From Burkholderiales bacterium (lineage in GTDB: Bacteria; Pseudomonadota; Gammaproteobacteria; Burkholderiales; SG8-39), in the NCBI GenBank assembly GCA_919902965.1, contig CAKKSJ010000172.1:1-5872 (forward strand): 5,872 bases of DNA. The letters run 5' to 3'. How positions within the stretch are numbered: position 1 is the first letter of the stretch; every line of letters begins with the position of its first letter. The translations under genes and the position numbers were made by a program. This document shows positions 5,826 to 5,872 of this stretch, piece after piece. Under the pieces are notes generated by a model. It was not told where the DNA came from. It ran no database searches and saw nothing but the letters and a program-made list of their open reading frames with translations.

Positions 5826-5872
5826 ATGGAGATCAACTATAGCGAAAAAATACCCAACAACGTCAATAATTC
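5826..5872 (+). CDS. boxB: Benzoyl-CoA 2,3-epoxidase oxygenase subunit, first 15 codons only
   Basis: Only the start of the gene is present: MEINYSEKIPNNVNN, then the window ends. This closely resembles the recalled N-terminus of BoxB proteins (…NYSE-IPNNVNL…), and boxB directly follows boxC in known box operons. BoxB is the di-iron oxygenase component that, with the reductase BoxA, epoxidises benzoyl-CoA using O2 and NADPH; its product is the BoxC substrate. The ATG at 5826 has AGGAG (5814-5818) seven bases upstream, and this site overlaps the boxC TAG stop at 5813-5815. The gene starts ten bases after boxC ends. Nothing can be said about its active site from this window. Confidence 0.9.
   Translation, partial: MEINYSEKIPNNVNN

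Noticed and set aside
4022..5836. A 604-codon open frame on the minus strand opposite boxC
   Set aside because: It spans all of boxC antisense, has no recognisable domain, is rich in Ala/Arg/Gly/His as expected from the complement of GC-rich codons, and boxC itself is unmistakable.

Overview
This window is an aerobic (hybrid) benzoate-degradation locus, the 'box' pathway, in which benzoate is activated to benzoyl-CoA, epoxidised by BoxAB and ring-cleaved by BoxC. The GC-rich coding sequence, the BoxR-type regulator and the gene order suggest a betaproteobacterium of the Azoarcus/Aromatoleum/Thauera or Burkholderiales kind. This is inferred from protein similarity recalled from memory; there is no rRNA or other phylogenetic marker here.

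Layout. The minus strand, read from the centre leftwards, carries a periplasmic substrate-binding protein of an ABC transporter (3000-1864), a small cupin-like protein resembling the DUF4863/4-hydroxylaminobenzoate lyase family (1735-1265), and a benzoate-CoA ligase (1243 running off the left edge). The plus strand carries boxR, an XRE-type regulator fused to a shikimate-kinase-like domain (3138-4025), boxC, the benzoyl-CoA-dihydrodiol lyase (4148-5815), and the first 15 codons of boxB (5826 to the right edge). All intergenic stretches are shorter than 140 bases and no mobile element, tRNA, rRNA or CRISPR was seen.

The two arms diverge from a 137-base AT-rich control region (3001-3137). It holds two copies of the 10-mer GCATTATAAT exactly 30 bp apart. 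Each fits one intact and one degenerate half of TGCA-N6-TGCA, which I recall as the BoxR/BzdR operator pattern, and each contains a TATAAT -10 hexamer on both strands.

How it works together: the left arm would capture benzoate or a related aromatic acid and make the CoA thioester, and the right arm would degrade that thioester. BoxR presumably senses benzoyl-CoA and represses both arms from the shared region. The pathway itself is known. The less explained parts are the operator/promoter architecture, the role of the small cupin-like protein, an SBP with no transporter partner in view, and possible RNA hairpins at 4064-4117, 3121-3133 and 1748-1764.
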